A stretch of 64,000 nucleotides of DNA. It comes from Candida dubliniensis CD36 (taxonomy: Eukaryota; Ascomycota; Pichiomycetes; Serinales; Debaryomycetaceae). How positions within the stretch are numbered: position 1 is the first letter of the stretch; the number at the start of each line of letters is the position of its first letter. Both the position numbers and the translations under genes were made by a program. Location: the NCBI RefSeq assembly GCF_000026945.1, contig NC_012864.1, positions 558,001-622,000 on the forward strand, in the 5' to 3' direction. This document shows positions 63,298-64,000 of this stretch, one piece after another. The notes under the pieces are model-generated. The model searched no databases. It was not told where the DNA came from and saw nothing but the letters and a program-made list of their open reading frames with translations.

Positions 63298-64000
63298 AAC
63301 TCCTCGCAGGGCAACGATGGAATTTCCGATACCCCTTTGTTTTTTGTCTCCATCGTTTAAACTGAAACTGATCTTATCAATTATTATTTGTGTCTTCTAT
63401 CAAATCACCTATTTCTTTACTCATCTTCCTACCCATAACTGAGGCTTATTGTTAATTACTTAAAATGTAACCTTCATCTAAAAAAACAAAGGATATAAAT
63501 AATCTACTGTAATACTGTGTACCTACTATATCTTATTTCTCTTCCCCCTCTTCATTATTCTTACTTTCTATCTCCCTTATCTTGATCTCCTGATCACTCC
63601 CCTCCCCCTTTTTCTTTAGTTTAGTCTTTTGTTATTTTTGTTCTTGCATGTTACATATGTGTGGGAGATGAGCAAGAAAATTACAAAACAAAAGAACGAA
63701 ACAATAGAACAGAATAAGGGTATGTTGTTTGTTAGAACCCACAATAGTTTCTGGTGTTACTTCATTTGACTTGATTGGTTGATTTAGTTTCTTGAAATTG
63801 TGGCAACTTTTAGTATCCACGGAGTAGGACTAAATCTAACCAACAGGTCATTCAGTGATACTAAAAAAAAATAGGGCCATCTCCGCCCCCTCCAATCAGA
63901 TTTGGGGGTGAAAAAAAAAATACATCTGCCATTCTGCATTATAACGACGCTAACACTAAAGCCCCATGTTCAATGTCTACATCACACATAAAAACTAGAG

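Larger units (their letters stand above)
62452..64000. promoter_or_regulatory. IFH1 upstream region to the right edge
   Basis: 1.55 kb with no supported gene. It contains A/T homopolymers, a GTGTGTGCACAC... dinucleotide stretch (63160-63184), GGTC repeats (63261-63297) and pyrimidine-rich sequence (63540-63620). A 74-codon ATG frame at 63218-63442 reads through the GGTC repeat and has no family features; I do not accept it. The next gene probably begins outside the window. Confidence 0.5.

Noticed and set aside
63218..63442. 74-codon ATG frame upstream of IFH1
   Set aside because: It reads through the GGTC repeat, has no family features and shows no promoter or codon signal beyond chance.

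Overview
The window is nuclear DNA from an ascomycete yeast of the CTG (CUG-serine) clade. Most products are close relatives of Candida albicans proteins (Int1/Bud4, Uap1, Tif5, Put1, Rad9, Mnn1 family). They differ at enough positions, especially in INT1, that Candida dubliniensis is the best guess; I could not run a comparison. Base composition is AT-rich, genes are mostly intron-free, intergenic regions are rich in T/A tracts, and the few introns have canonical yeast signals (GTATGT or GTAAGT, TACTAAC). CTG codons should be read as Ser, so proteins translated with the standard code carry scattered wrong Leu residues. Gene order agrees with the order I recall for C. albicans from ZCF22 through ECM331, INT1, UAP1, PUT1, RAD9 and MNN1 to IFH1.

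Layout. 1-9.5 kb: an acyl-protein thioesterase, an unknown protein with a presequence-like N-terminus, a Zn2Cys6 regulator (ZCF22), BUD32, a SPRY protein and the GPI protein ECM331. 9.5-13.7 kb: a gene-poor stretch with a four-unit degenerate tandem repeat and an LTR-like scar. 13.7-19.1 kb: INT1/BUD4, for which I see an unannotated first exon and a 422-nt intron. 19.7-26 kb: FIP1, TIF5 and the Puf protein JSN1. 28-36 kb: an unknown HhH-like protein, UAP1, a three-exon septin with degraded GTPase motifs, and UTP13. 36-47 kb: MCP2, an MNN1-family mannosyltransferase, a small mitochondrial membrane protein, SLS1 and PUT1. 47-56 kb: RAD9, BYE1 and a second MNN1-family gene. 56-64 kb: a long intergenic region with a candidate structured RNA, a FAR1/WRKY-GCM1 zinc-finger protein, and IFH1.

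Functional themes. Cell wall and morphogenesis are well represented: UAP1 makes UDP-GlcNAc, the two MNN1-family enzymes cap mannan, ECM331 is a wall GPI protein, and INT1/BUD4 and the septin act at the bud neck. Mitochondrial functions form a second group (MCP2, SLS1, PUT1, the 94-residue protein and perhaps the 174-residue protein). Gene expression is the third (FIP1, TIF5, UTP13, BYE1, IFH1, JSN1). Nothing looks like an operon or a bacterial-type island, and I found no intact transposon, rRNA, tRNA or CRISPR array.

Most notable observations: the hidden INT1 exon, the ~165-185 bp repeat array upstream of it, the GTPase-degenerate septin, the decapeptide TQ array in RAD9, and a 63-nt inverted-repeat element near 58.45 kb.
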